From Branchiostoma floridae (taxonomy: Eukaryota > Chordata > Leptocardii > Amphioxiformes > Branchiostomatidae): DNA of 64,000 bases. The DNA is taken from NCBI RefSeq assembly GCF_000003815.2, contig NC_049981.1, positions 12,634,211 through 12,698,210 on the forward strand, in the 5' to 3' direction. Under the pieces are notes generated by a model, which saw only the letters and a list, made by a program, of their open reading frames with translations, was not told the origin of the DNA and ran no database searches. This document shows, in pieces, positions 34,471-46,200 of this stretch; within the stretch, counting starts at the first letter, position 1; the number at the start of each line of letters is the position of its first letter. The translations under genes were made by a program, and so were the position numbers.

Positions 34471-35830
34471 TTAGCATGACGTCAATGAAAAGCCTGTATC
34501 ATAAAATATACAAAATGGTTACCTGAGGTACAGTGAATGCGTTACTCATATGGCTTTACCGTTGAACGTAAGATTACCAAATCGTCAGATACACACGCAC
34601 GTTAAGGGGCTCGAAGCCTAAGACCTCGACCAAAGTCCAGCCCTTAAAGTCCAGCCCTTTAAAGTGCAGGTACCGAGGGACTCCCTCCCCCCGTCCAACT
34701 AATCATGGGTGGGCGTAATCCTTCTTCCTAATCTGTTATCATTTCAAAGAACGATGGACAATTGTCTAGTAGGACATCTGTGCCTCAAACCAAATGTCAC
34801 ATCAACAGTGGAGAAAACTCACTGAAACTTCAGGCGCATCTGTACGAACCGATACCGGGTCGTGTTGCGGTTGTCACGGGTCTGCAGCTGACGCTGGGTG
34901 AAAGTATCAGGCAGAGGTCAAAGTTCAAACTACCTAGAATTAGGTCAGGGTATCAGAACACAGTTTGTTTCGCCTATGGGGGTTCGACACCTCAAAATGT
35001 AATGCTGGGTGCAGAATTTAATATGTTAAAGTTCAGGGTACCGTCAACTAAATATCTGAAAATGTTGTGTTGTTGTTGTTGTCCTTGCTTTACGTCTATG
35101 AGCGCCGGCTTGTTCTTTCACAAACGCCACATACTGTATATTTGCCCCCCAGCGGACGTCATGGAACTGCAGCCAACACACAGGCAGTGCCCGGTGTGAA
35201 GCCAAGGCCTTCAAGTATCGCCAAATAATCATGGCGCAAATTTTAATCGTAACAATATCAAGGCGCAAATTCACGCCGACCGAATAAACACGACCGTAAT
35301 CCAACTTGTAGAGTGAAAAATGTATTCCTCTACCATTCAGCACAGTTTCTACCTCGCTGTCGTACATAGAACATAGAAGATTAACTACGGCGTTTTCAAG
35401 TAATGTGACACACTACTTTATACCCGAACTACTACTGGACGAAGGTTGCGGATAAATACTGTGTGAAACCTCAACATTCACCCCCTCTTTGGAACACGAT
35501 TTTAGCAACATCGACCAACGCCATGTGGTTTTCAAATAGACCGTCAACAGTGGTCATCGATCATTGGAAGGTCTCTTGGTACGAAGTTTCCGGACTGCAG
35601 GAGTTGTTGGCGAATCATGAGTGTTTCAAGTTAAGCACCTATAACGTTAACAGTAACCTAAAATTAGGGTTAGTGAAAAGAATTCGCAAACAGGCAAATC
35701 ATTGGAAAGGTCTCTTGGTATTAAGAAGTTGTAAACTGAAATTCGTTTTAAGATTTCACCGAATTTTCTCAACTTCTGGCGAATTTCGCATCGAAACGTG
35801 TTTTCTCAGGTGGGCGTGACATAAATAAAA

Positions 35831-35961
35831 TACAACACGGTATTTTCCGCATCACCCTCGGTCCCAGCCCTCCCGTGGGTCGGATTGCCCTCCGGCCTTC
35901 AGGCGATCCTGCCCGCGGTCGGGCTGGTACCTCGGGTGATGGCGGAATACACCGTGTTGTA
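35831..35961. mobile_element. Small hairpin MITE, TACAACACGGT ends
   Basis: TACAACACGGTATTTTCCGC at the left is the imperfect inverse of GGCGGAATACACCGTGTTGT(A) at the right. The inner parts (CATCACCC/GGGTGATG) also pair, giving a 131 bp GC-rich hairpin. Confidence 0.75.
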
Positions 35962-36944
35962 ATCTATATATATACAATAAAGGTCTTCATTTACTATTCC
36001 CCCTCTTTGTCCAATATCTACTATTTGACGATCCACTAAGCCTGGTAGATGCTACTGCTCACCACAACACACGTGTACATTGTATATGCAATGCATTACA
36101 TGTATTAACTTCATCGATAAGGGCAGAAGGTCATCTGAGGCCAGGGGTCATTTAAGGACAGCGACTTCATTTAGTGATATTATCAATAACTAATTGTTTT
36201 CCATTTGAGACGTCATAAAAGGAAAATAACGCCCCAAGGTGTGTTTACAAAACGTTGGGACTGAAAAGGCGAGTCGGAGATGTCCTCGTACCATTGGGAG
36301 GCCCAGAGAAAACAGAAGATGTTGGACAAGCGGTGTTTCCCGGCCAAGGGCGAAGGGGGGTCCGAGGTGTCCTCCGTCCGGGAGGGTGGCTCCGCTCAAT
36401 CCAGCCAGGCGTCATCACCATGTAGTAGGTAGGGTGGTGATAACGGTTTATATACCTTTGATTGGGGGAATCTGTGGCGATGCCTTTTTATCTGTGTATA
36501 GCTCTTCGGTGTCTCCCTTTACGGGGCTATTTACATTTGCAAATTTGACTTAATCAGAACTGTTATCTGTATTTTCACTGTATCGAATGATGTCGTTTAT
36601 ACTGTTTATATATACATGTATAGAATACGCCTTCTCAAAACAACCACATCGACCTCGAAGCATTGTCAACAAGACGTTGACTGACTGATAAATGTGTTGT
36701 TAAACTGGATTTTCACTTAATTTTTTTCTGCTGTTGATGGTATTGTCTAGATGACACTTGATTGTTCTAGAAGTTGAACGTAGGGTAGCATTGGTGGGAC
36801 GTCATATTAGCGGCCGGGCTAGGGTGATTAACCGACGTGTTCTCGAATGCAATTTTTTTCATTATCAGTTATATGATTATGCAGTAGATACACGGATGTA
36901 TTAGTTTTATAGTAAAAAGAACAAGTCCATCCGTTAAAGTGCAC

Positions 36945-37185
36945 CCTTACTGCATTCAATGCATCAAGCTTGCGTCACTGCGGGGTTCGTTCACTGCGTC
37001 ACTCCGTTTCTTTATTTTCTGTGATTCTTTATAACTTAGATATTGTAATACGGATTACTTAGAAGACGACAAAATACACAAAAAGTCAGAAAATTCGCTC
37101 TTTATCTCAGAAATTCGTTGATTATTTTTCAAAACTTGTTCAAACGCCGCAGTGACGCAAGTTTGACGCAAGTGCATTGAGAGTG
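36945..37185. mobile_element. Inverted-repeat MITE, CTTGCGTCACTGCGG arms
   Basis: TGCATCAAGCTTGCGTCACTG at the left pairs with CAGTGACGCAAGTTTGACGC at the right. A diverged partial copy (GAAGACAACAAAATACACAA) is at 48240-48365 in LEO1 intron 9. Confidence 0.6.
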
Positions 37186-37191
37186 CAGCAA

Positions 37192-37292
37192 AACTACGAA
37201 AGCTTCACCCTCGTTTTTCAGCACTCGGTTCCAGTGCTGCAACACTGGATTTACAGTGCAGAATACCAGTGCGGAAGGTGAAGCTTTCGTAG
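37192..37292. repeat. Inverted repeat with TACGAAAGCTTCACC arms
   Basis: TACGAAAGCTTCACC and GGTGAAGCTTTCGTA are perfect inverse 15-mers about 70 bp apart, enclosing CAGTGC-rich DNA. It ends just upstream of the small gene at 37366, so it could be part of that gene's promoter region or a tiny MITE. Confidence 0.55.
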
Positions 37293-37365
37293 ACTTGATC
37301 AACAGTAGTCGTTGAACCGCTTTTGTCTTGTTTTGGCGGTAACATTCAGTGGTGGGTCCTCTGTC

Positions 37366-37620
37366 ATGACCGACAGCGCAGTGTCAACCCCACCCCCCTC
37401 TCCCACACCGCCGGAAACCAAGAAAGACGCAATTCCGCTTGACAAGGAACTGCAAAGGAGGCTGGGAATGTTGATGAAGAGGGAAGTACAGCAGCCGATG
37501 AGCAAGATGGTGAGGAGCAACCTGTTAAAAGAAGTCGACGGCTTCCATCGTGCGATGTCCCGACGATCGGCCAAGCTCCCAGGCCGGTATACCTCTTTGG
37601 ACTACGCCCAACAGTGGTGA
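37366..37620 (+). CDS. Small intronless ORF, 84 aa, function unknown
   Basis: From ATG 37366 the frame runs to TGA 37620. The protein starts with a proline/serine-rich segment (STPPPSPTPPETKK), then has a charged, probably helical middle (LDKELQRRLGMLMKREVQQ) and a basic end (SRRSAKLPGRYTSLDYAQQW). I do not recognise a family. Support for a real gene is protein-like composition, a plausible start and an AATAAA at 37890-37895. A longer in-frame extension upstream has no ATG. A last exon of an unseen gene is an alternative. Confidence 0.5.
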   Translation: MTDSAVSTPPPSPTPPETKKDAIPLDKELQRRLGMLMKREVQQPMSKMVRSNLLKEVDGFHRAMSRRSAKLPGRYTSLDYAQQW

Positions 37621-37889
37621 CCTGAGAAACATTTTCGCGTTTTTTTGCGGTTCTTCAAACTTTGCCAATTGTCACAAAGTGGTGATCTTATGAGAAACTT
37701 TTCCGCGGTTCTTTGTTAATTGTCACGTCACGGCATGGTGCACGCTGTCCCTGTGCCTTTTGATATGTTGTGCGAATGTTACACTTCAAAGAATTCTTGA
37801 GATGTTCAACACTCGGAACAAAATACATGATTACAGACTGATAAATGCCACCAAACAGTTCGATGAACTGAAAAATACTATATTGGACG

Positions 37890-37895
37890 AATAAA
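37890..37895 (+). terminator. Candidate poly(A) signal AATAAA
   Basis: It lies 270 bp after the stop of the 84-residue ORF, on the same strand. Confidence 0.4.
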
Positions 37896-38402
37896 GAATT
37901 TGAAAAGAAACATCATCTAATTTTGAATGCATTATTCAATTGTTACTTTTTTGTTCTCTTATTTGGTTTCTACTTCTGATGCATAGTATGTCATAAGGCG
38001 CGGACCTGCCGACACAGCCCGTTTCGGGCCCAAAATGGCAAATTTGCAAAGGCGCGGACCTGCGGAAAGTTTTCGGGGTCCAAAAATCAAATTTCCACAG
38101 ATCGGCCGACATACTGAGTGTGTCAATAGCCTCGCTCTTTAATTTGATCAGGTTGGTAATGTAAATAGAGGACGGTGTCTGAGAGAAACCGAATTGTAAT
38201 TTTTATTTTTATTTTTAAGCAAAAGTATTAAATGGTTGTGTAAAGAGTCCTGCTATATCCGTCAAACAACACAGATTGCTGAGCATATTACACTGTAGCT
38301 TTTCTTATATCATTCCTCAATTATATCTATAGTAAAATAATACGATGGTGAGTTTCACATTGTCATGACTCATGACATTGTTGCAGCAATGCTAACAACT
38401 GT

Positions 38403-38737
38403 TCCGAACAGACTGCTAACACTTGCCCACCCGCCCACATTGTAAATTTGTATGGGGAGCCAACTCCAAACAAAAGTTCAAAAAAACATTAAATAACTAC
38501 GAACATTCTTCAGCCATAGATAATTTTCTCAATAGAACTTACGAGCTAACTCCAAATTCAATCGACTCCGCATTGAAAGATTTGATAACAACCCTACAAG
38601 AAGCCGGTAAAAAAATCACTATAGCTAGTGATGCGACGTACACGGGAGGGTTCTCATCCCGCAAAAAGCGCCCCAATAAAAATAAATGGTTTACCGAGTC
38701 CTGCGTCATTTCAGTACTGCAGTGTTTCCACTTCTAG
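38403..38737 (+). pseudogene. LINE ORF2 fragment
   Basis: The frame at 38423-38737 reads like the linker between endonuclease and reverse transcriptase in non-LTR retrotransposons: SAIDNFLNRTYELTPNSIDS, a TLQEAGKK-like helix, then KKRPNKNKWFTESC. The last part is the usual KKWFDxEC motif. The frame ends soon afterwards and no polymerase domain follows, so it is a dead fragment. The clade is not assigned. Confidence 0.65.
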
Positions 38738-39321
38738 CTTAGTAGAAAGCAAAGAGCCAAAATCGTTTCACAGCTAAGACGTGCTAGCAAAACACAATGT
38801 ACAGTTGAACAGCAAAGACACTCGTAACAAGTTTGGCAATGGACAAAAATACATTGCCTGGCGACGGTGGGTGTTGTAGGGTTTTTTGACCAGTGCAAAA
38901 TGTGGAAATATCATTGGAACGGGTTTGGCAACTCCCTGTCCTACTAACCCTGGCACCTAGCCCACCTATAACATAAACTACAGCCAGCAGAAATGTACTA
39001 TCCCTGGTACAACACAATGGTCTGCCTGTAACCTAAACCTACGGCCAGCACTACAGTGTATAGTGGAGAATAAAAAAAAAATAAGAACCAACTGTTTCCA
39101 ACACTTCAGTCCTTGAATGACTTTCTTGCACCTTATCCACATGGCTGTCCTACTTCGTAATATTCCAGTCCATGGGATAACTTGACGGTTGAACTTCCAC
39201 ACAGTGGACGTCCTCACCACACAAAGCAATAACCTTTCTCTGGCTTTTACCTACGTGACAGACACAGCAAAGCGTCCTCTAGCTGACCCACAAAACCACC
39301 CTCTGCCATGAAAGCCTGAAG

Positions 39322-39452
39322 CATGCCCTACATTCCACATTCCAGCAAGGGACTCAGCATGCCCCACATTCCACCAAGGGACCCAGCATGCCCTACATTC
39401 CACATTCCACCAAGGGACCCAGCATGCCCTACATTCCACATTCCACCAAGGT
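39322..39452 (+). repeat. Minisatellite, about 37 bp unit, four copies
   Basis: CATGCCCTACATTCCACATTCC followed by a CAAGGGACCCAG-like spacer is repeated. One unit is shortened. Confidence 0.8.
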
Positions 39453-39746
39453 GTTGGAGAGGCAGTGTTGGCATTCCAGTGAAGGTAGCAATGTAGAAAT
39501 TTCAGTGGCAATGTTGGAATTCCAGAGAAGGAGGCAATGTTGGGCAGTGCCATTGGAATTCCAGCCAGAGTGGTGAAAGAATGTGCCCCCAAAAGCCAAA
39601 CATCGCAGGGTTTGGCCTATTTCTCAGTATTGTACAAGATTATATCATATGCTGGCAGGATGATGTTGGGTGCATGGCTGGCTTGCCCATCCATACATGT
39701 CCTTGTGCTTGCAATTTTGCGTGTAACCAGAAAAGGATTTTGAACA

Positions 39747-39749
<3 letters not shown>

Positions 39750-39807
<58 letters not shown>
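39750..39807 (+). repeat. GT dinucleotide microsatellite
   Basis: Uninterrupted GT repeat of about 55 bases. Confidence 0.95.
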
Positions 39808-39808
<1 letters not shown>

Positions 39809-40237
39809 CCTTGATATACCTTTAGTATATGCCATGAAAATTACAGTTGGCTCTGAATATAATTACAATTTGCCATCATTCAAGATTATGACCTTAATAT
39901 GTAACATTTCCTGTCTACCTATGGTATATGGCTATCCCTATCAGCTGACCTCAGCTGACCCAACCATCCCCTGATCACAGCTTCCTGGGACATGACCCAA
40001 ATTCCATTTCACATTCTTTGAGGCTAACATTCCAAACATTCCTGTGGAAACATGTCTAGCATGCCTGTGGAAACATGCCTGTGCAATTCCTAGAATTTTT
40101 GCAGACTGAACCTAATTTATACCATTTGGCTCGCCTCTGAGGCGTCGCCAAAAAAACTGAGTCTGAGCTGATCCTTACATCTGCTTGGAGATTTGCTCAG
40201 CACGGAAACGAGGCTTCGGGGCCTTCGCGAAACCAAG

Positions 40238-43200
40238 ATGGCGGAGATGGACGCTTTGTTTGGCAGCGATGTGGACAGCGAAAACGAGCAAGCAGGTACG
40301 ATTCTGTGCTTTTAGGGACTAGAACTTGCCGTAAGAAGTGAGTGGATAGAGTCAAGAATTGTTTACATTGACTGGATCAATTATTTAGAGTCTAGAAACG
40401 GGAGAAATTGTGTGGGACATAGTTGTGGGAGGGGGGCGAAAGTGTGGCATGGTTAAAAAAAATTATCTTTTGAGTTGAGGACTCAGGTAGCTTGTTTCTT
40501 CTCAGTAACAGTCTATCAATGGACTGTAGAGGTAAGATTTCAGCCAGAAACAAGTAGAGGGAGACACGACTAAGTTGCAGTTAACTACTCTCATGTCCCT
40601 AATAAACGTACCGGGACGTTTATTTTTTTCAGCCTCACAATCCACCCGGTACGTTCTTATTTTGGACGGTACGTTTATTTTTTTTCTGAAAATTGGGGCT
40701 TTGCTAAGCCAGGACCCTCAAATAATTGAAGTTTTTGGGGTTTCTGCCCATATTTCCGCGGTATTTTTGCTCAAAATTCACTATTTGTCGGGCGAAACAG
40801 CGCGGATTTCCCCGCGTTTTGACCCGCGTACGCGGTACACTTTCGGTGATTTCGTTCCATCTCGCTATGAGATCCTATGACGCTACGAAGTAAATGTTGT
40901 TCTTGGGGGAAAATAAGACACCGCACTGACGTTTTTAAATACAATTTTTACATAAATAACTTTTAGTTTTAATTTAGTAGTAGTTTACAGTCTCTGTTTA
41001 CATCGTAAACCAGCACCTTGCACGAGGAATTTCCGGCCTTGTGGTTCCATGCTCTTGTCAGCGAGGCGGAAGAGTGATTCGTTCACATAATAAATACTGG
41101 ACGTAAAAATAACAACTATAACTTCGTTTCCCTTGTGATATGAGTTTTGACGCCGCATATTCTCCAAAACGGCAGGAATTCGTCGGTAAAAACAGCAAGT
41201 TCATAATCATTTCTAAGCTTCAAACCGCCACAAACACTTTCCTCTGTAGATGCATGTGCCATTATGCCGAGAAGGTCACGTCGAAATAAACTTTCTCTAC
41301 GTAGGCTTATTTCTCCGGCAAAAATCAGCCTTAGTCTAGTTTTCACATAAAAAAGTTTTATGTAATAGATTTTAATTGTTTTTATACCGTAATCACTGTA
41401 TTTCATGCTACACATGAGAATTCTTGTTGCGACATTTTACCTTGGAAAAATGGAGTCGCCCACTGACCCCTGGTGACCTTGTTTATCTGCTGCTGACGCC
41501 ATCTTGGAAAATTACCGGAGACGGAGATTTCCATTTTTGGCCCGCGGAATACGAAAATTGGGACAGCGTACATGCATTTCAAGAACCTAAAACATCAGAT
41601 ACATGAACGGACGGTCTATTTGTAAAATCTTTCCATATAGTCTTCCAGTTTGCACAGATATGACGATGTAGAGAAGGGTATACGTAGAGTGCAAAGAGTC
41701 TGAGACGAGAAAAAACGCCGCGTGAAATATTCAACACCACTTTGGTGGAAAAACTTCGCATAAAATCACATAATTTTGTATAATGTTTCTTTATTCAACG
41801 TTTCCTTCGTAAATCGTCTAATTTGAGCCTACATTTTGCTGATGTAGTGCAGAAATTGAAAAAAAGTTAACCCCGCCAGTCGCGCCGCGCCGGTGACCGC
41901 TATCGGCAGTGTTGGCATAGCGGCCGGACCGAAAATCGTCTGGCCGCGACCGCATTCGACAGGTGACCGCTATAGACTAATATTAAAGTATTTCTTAATG
42001 ATTAGGTAAAAAATCCAACGGACCGACGAAAACTGACCGAAATGGCCAAGTGGCCCCTATACTCAGGTTACTCATAAGGCAGGTTTCACTGTACCTTTTA
42101 TTACATAATGGAGAAAATATCATAATTCGAACAAGATATCTGTTATAGTTCTTCAGCTCATTATTTATACAACTGATGTGGTTCTTAGGCATAAATAAAT
42201 AAAAGGAACCTACCTGCTTATCATCTTCTTTTCTTTGGACAGAAGTAGCATGGACACAGTTAAATACATGTCAATTTGGTAATTTTCCGGGGGGTATGTT
42301 TATTCCGGGGGGTATGTTTATTAGATATTGAGGATTTGTCCGGGGGGTATGTTTATTCCGGAAGGTATGTTTATTAGGGACATGAGAGTATATCTTTAGA
42401 TCTGTTAGTTCTTAAAATGCTAAGATCGCTTTACTAATGTAGTAATGATAATTTTTTGTTACTTCAAGGAGCTCGTTGGTTTACTTGTAAAGTAAATACA
42501 CAGAATATATGACACTTTTAGCCCAATCTGATTGCATGAAGATAATCTTTATCCTGATTGTATAAAGATAATCTTCATACAATCAGGTGGGGTTACTGAC
42601 TAAACATTTCTGCTGATTAAACACTTTCGATAATGCCGAAAGCGGTCCCTAACATCGCAGAACTCAGACGCTTAAATCCAACATGGCAACCAGGCAGTTT
42701 TGCATTCCAATCAGAAAGAGCTGATACTATTTGTCCTCCTATAATGTTGCCACGGCTATACTTATAACATTACTAGCTTTGTTTGATAAGGCTCTGTGTG
42801 TCATCCTGTAGATGGAAAGGCTTCAAGATCAGCCAGCGACAACGAAGGATCACCAGAAAACGGCAACATGAACGAGCTGTTCGGGACACAGCTACCCAGC
42901 GACAGCGAGAACGAAGACAGCAGAAGTCATCAGTCAGGAAGTGGCCAATCAGAGAGAAGTCGATCCAGATCCAGATCGCCATCCAGATCCAGATCTGCGA
43001 GCCCGCAGTCAAGATCCGGCAGCGAAGACAACCAGTCGGACCGAGAAAGTCAGTCAGGGAAGGAGTATCAGAGTGGTTCTGAGGCCAACCAATCAGGAGA
43101 TGAGAAAAGTGGCCAATCAGAGAACGAGGCTGGTGGTGACTCAGAAGATGAAAGAGTTCAAGGGTCAGATGAAGATGACAAATCCAGGGGTAGCCAATCA

Positions 43201-46200
43201 GGAGATGAAGAACAGAGAGGCAACCAATCAGGAGATGAAGAACCAAGAGGCGACCAATCAGGAGAGGAAGCAGATGGTGTCAGGTCAGGTGATGAGGCAG
43301 GCAGCCAATCAGAGAAGGAGGGAAGGGACCAATCAGATGATGAGAGGAGTCAGTCAGGAAATGAAGTGGAGAAAACTGGGAGCGGGTCAGATGCAGAAAA
43401 GAAATCTGGTAATGTTAACCTCCAATTTTGAACTTTTCATTTCTTTTATATATTATGATATGTTGTTTCATAATGTAAATTAGAATAATCTATACTGATA
43501 ATACATGGACCACGGAGAGGCTTATTGTAAGACAAATATGTTCTGAAAGTCATACTGTGCCCTAGACACATTGGATAACAACCTACTGCCTGTAAAGTTT
43601 TTCAGATTGAAAGTATGTCATACAAAAAGGCTATGTGGAGTATGGGACTCCTCACATTTTTACCTATCTTAAAAGGTATTTATTTACCTATGTGTAGGGA
43701 AGGGTTCAGACAGTGACAGCGACGACAGTGTGATCGGCAGGAGACCAAAGAAAGCAGCAGTATCCAGTGATGAGGGTGGTCCTCCTGGACTTGGTCTTGG
43801 CTCCGACAGTGAAGGGGAGGGTGGAGGTATGAACTATCTTCTATATTATTGTTAGTGATGTTCCTCGAACCTTTCTCCCTTAAATCAGCTTATCGGCCAG
43901 TTAAGGTGTTGAGGGGGGATGTAAGGGTCAGTCAAAATGTAACGATGATACATACATGTATTTCAAGCCTATTTAATCTGTAAACATAGAGTAATCCATG
44001 CACATACATGTACATTATATAAATACCACAGAAATACGTAACCAGGTGAAAGTTGGTGTTTGGCTTGTCACACGCTTTAAACCTTTGGAATGCAAACATG
44101 CTGGACAGGTAGATGTATTTATGTATGAACAAAAGGTACATGTTGAACAAAAAGAGGCACTAATTCAGTATTTGAATACAAAGGCTTTTTCATGGGTGTC
44201 ATCAGTCTCTATGTGTTTCTGCTGTCATTTCATGTCTTGTAACTGATTGAATGAAGATGTTTTGCTTGCATTGCCCGCGCAGGTGCGACACCTGTTGCGG
44301 CTGCAGCTGATGACCTGTTCGGAGACGCAGACGACATCTCGGAGGAGAGCGGTGATGAGGGGGAGGCCAAGATAGGGGAGGAGATCAAGAAGGCTTTAGG
44401 AGAGGAGGTAATGTGCTGGTTTAGAATTTGAGTGTTTAGGGGCAGTGCCCGTCTGTTTCTTCAACCCTTGGTAGTGGTTGTGTTTAACTCTCTCTCTTTA
44501 ATGAAGAGTGCTTAGGGGAGAAATTATACTGTATCGTTGTTCAAGTCTTAGTGTATTTGTGAAGTGAACATTTTCATATTGAAAGTATGTCTATGTCTTT
44601 GCCTGTAGAACTAAATGGTTTGAGGGCTAGGAAGATGGCGCTCTGAATGTGTGCATTTTTCCATGTTCTGCCAGGGGGAGCCGATGGAAGAAAGTGGTGA
44701 GGCGGAGGAGGAGCCTGCACCAGAGACCAGGATTGACGTGGAGATGCCTCGGATCAAACTCAACCTGGGCAGCTCTCAGCACTTTGTCAAGCTGCCAAAC
44801 TTTCTCAGTGTGGAGACCAGGTACGTCAAGTCCTACAAATGATCATGTTGCTTTTTAGGTAAGCTTAAAAAGTAGTTGTTTATATCCTTGTAGTGCATAG
44901 TGGCTATCTTTTTAGCAGTGTATATTTTTACTGGTACGTTGGAATGCCTGTTCGAAAAAGCACTCTAAAATCCATTCCTTAATTCACTCATAAACTGACG
45001 TCACCACCAAATGATCTGAATATACGGTTCCCCAGATGGAAAGCAGAAGCGAACATAAGAGCCAACTACCACCCAGGCTAACCATTTAGTTCTGGAATGT
45101 CTAGAATAATGATGTTGTGATTTCAGACCGTTCGACCCTGTACTTTATGAGGATGAGATTGAGGAAGATGAGATGATGGATGAGGAGGGGAGAACAAGGC
45201 TGAAGCTCAAGGTCAGGGTCACAGTCTAGCCACTCTGCAGCACCACTGGAAATGAACTTGACACTTAAGTCAATAATCTGGCTGTCTTTAGAGTCTTAAC
45301 GTAGTGTATAACATGGTGAAGAATAGAATACTGTAAATGCAGAAACTTTCGCGGTGGATTAATGTTTACCACCACAAACATTTTTCCATAACACTAAGAG
45401 ACTACAGTGTATGGTGCTACCGCGAAAAGTCCATTTTCCCGCTACCGCAAAATTAAATCTCCGCAAACTTAAATGCATTTACAGTATATTGTTTTGTCAC
45501 AATATCATTGTATGTAAGAGTTCTTGAGTTTTAGATTAAAATTTCCAAATGTGACAAATTCTTAGAAATATCTTTCCCTAGGCCTAATGAGTACATGTTA
45601 GTCACAGTCTAACAATAGTTGGCCACAATCAATTGGGACTTGGTAACTCCTTCCATGGCCTAACAGGGCTCCTCAGTGACCCCAACCATAGCCTCCCAGC
45701 TAAACAATACTTCATCTCCCACAGGTTGAGAACACCATCCGCTGGCGTAAGACTGTGGATGAGAATGGTTTGGAGACAAGAGAAAGCAATGCCAGGGTTG
45801 TCAAATGGTCAGATGGAAGGTAAGCCTGAAACTTCATAGTCTGATTATGACGTTTTTCAATGCATCAATCTTATGTTGATAACCATGGTACTTAAAGGCA
45901 TGTCTGTTTCTTTTTCTTTTCTGTTATTAGGTACATAGTACTTACATAAGTCATGTACTTACTTATGGATTATCATACATAGTAGCTGATACATAAGTCA
46001 GTTTATTAGTCAATTTGTCCAACACATCATGAATAGTCTGGACTTTTTCTCCTGCCTTCGTGTGACATCCATTGTAGATTTGCCTACATACATACGTTGT
46101 GATGATATAAGTTATATACTGTTATCTATAACAATAGTTATTAACTTACTGACAGTAGTAGTAGTAGTTCTTAACATTTTGCAGGTCTAAATGTAGCATA

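Larger units (their letters stand above)
34471..37365. other. Intergenic region with small inverted-repeat elements
   Basis: No supported gene. The 145-codon frame at 34762-35199 lacks splice partners, recognisable motifs and coding character. Small inverted elements at 35831, 36945 and 37192 are listed separately. Confidence 0.5.
38738..40237. other. Non-coding region upstream of LEO1
   Basis: Repeats only: a 37 bp minisatellite at 39322-39452, a GT microsatellite at 39750-39807, and at 40050-40158 a repeat end (CTGAGGCGTCGCCAAAAAA) shared with 8455-8545. The last 80 bases before 40238 are moderately GC-rich and are the likely LEO1 promoter and leader. Confidence 0.5.

Noticed and set aside
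34762-35199. 145-codon frame
   Set aside because: No splice sites, motifs or coding-like composition; it contains a poly-Cys run from a TGT repeat.
40985-41415. Two minus-strand frames in LEO1 intron 1
   Set aside because: Examined as possible transposase pieces of the 1.8 kb element; no DDE/DDD pattern or DNA-binding motif could be identified.
42773-43483. Three long frames overlapping in LEO1 exon 2
   Set aside because: Only the frame that joins to exons 1 and 3 with correct phase is LEO1; the others are shadows caused by the repetitive purine-rich sequence.
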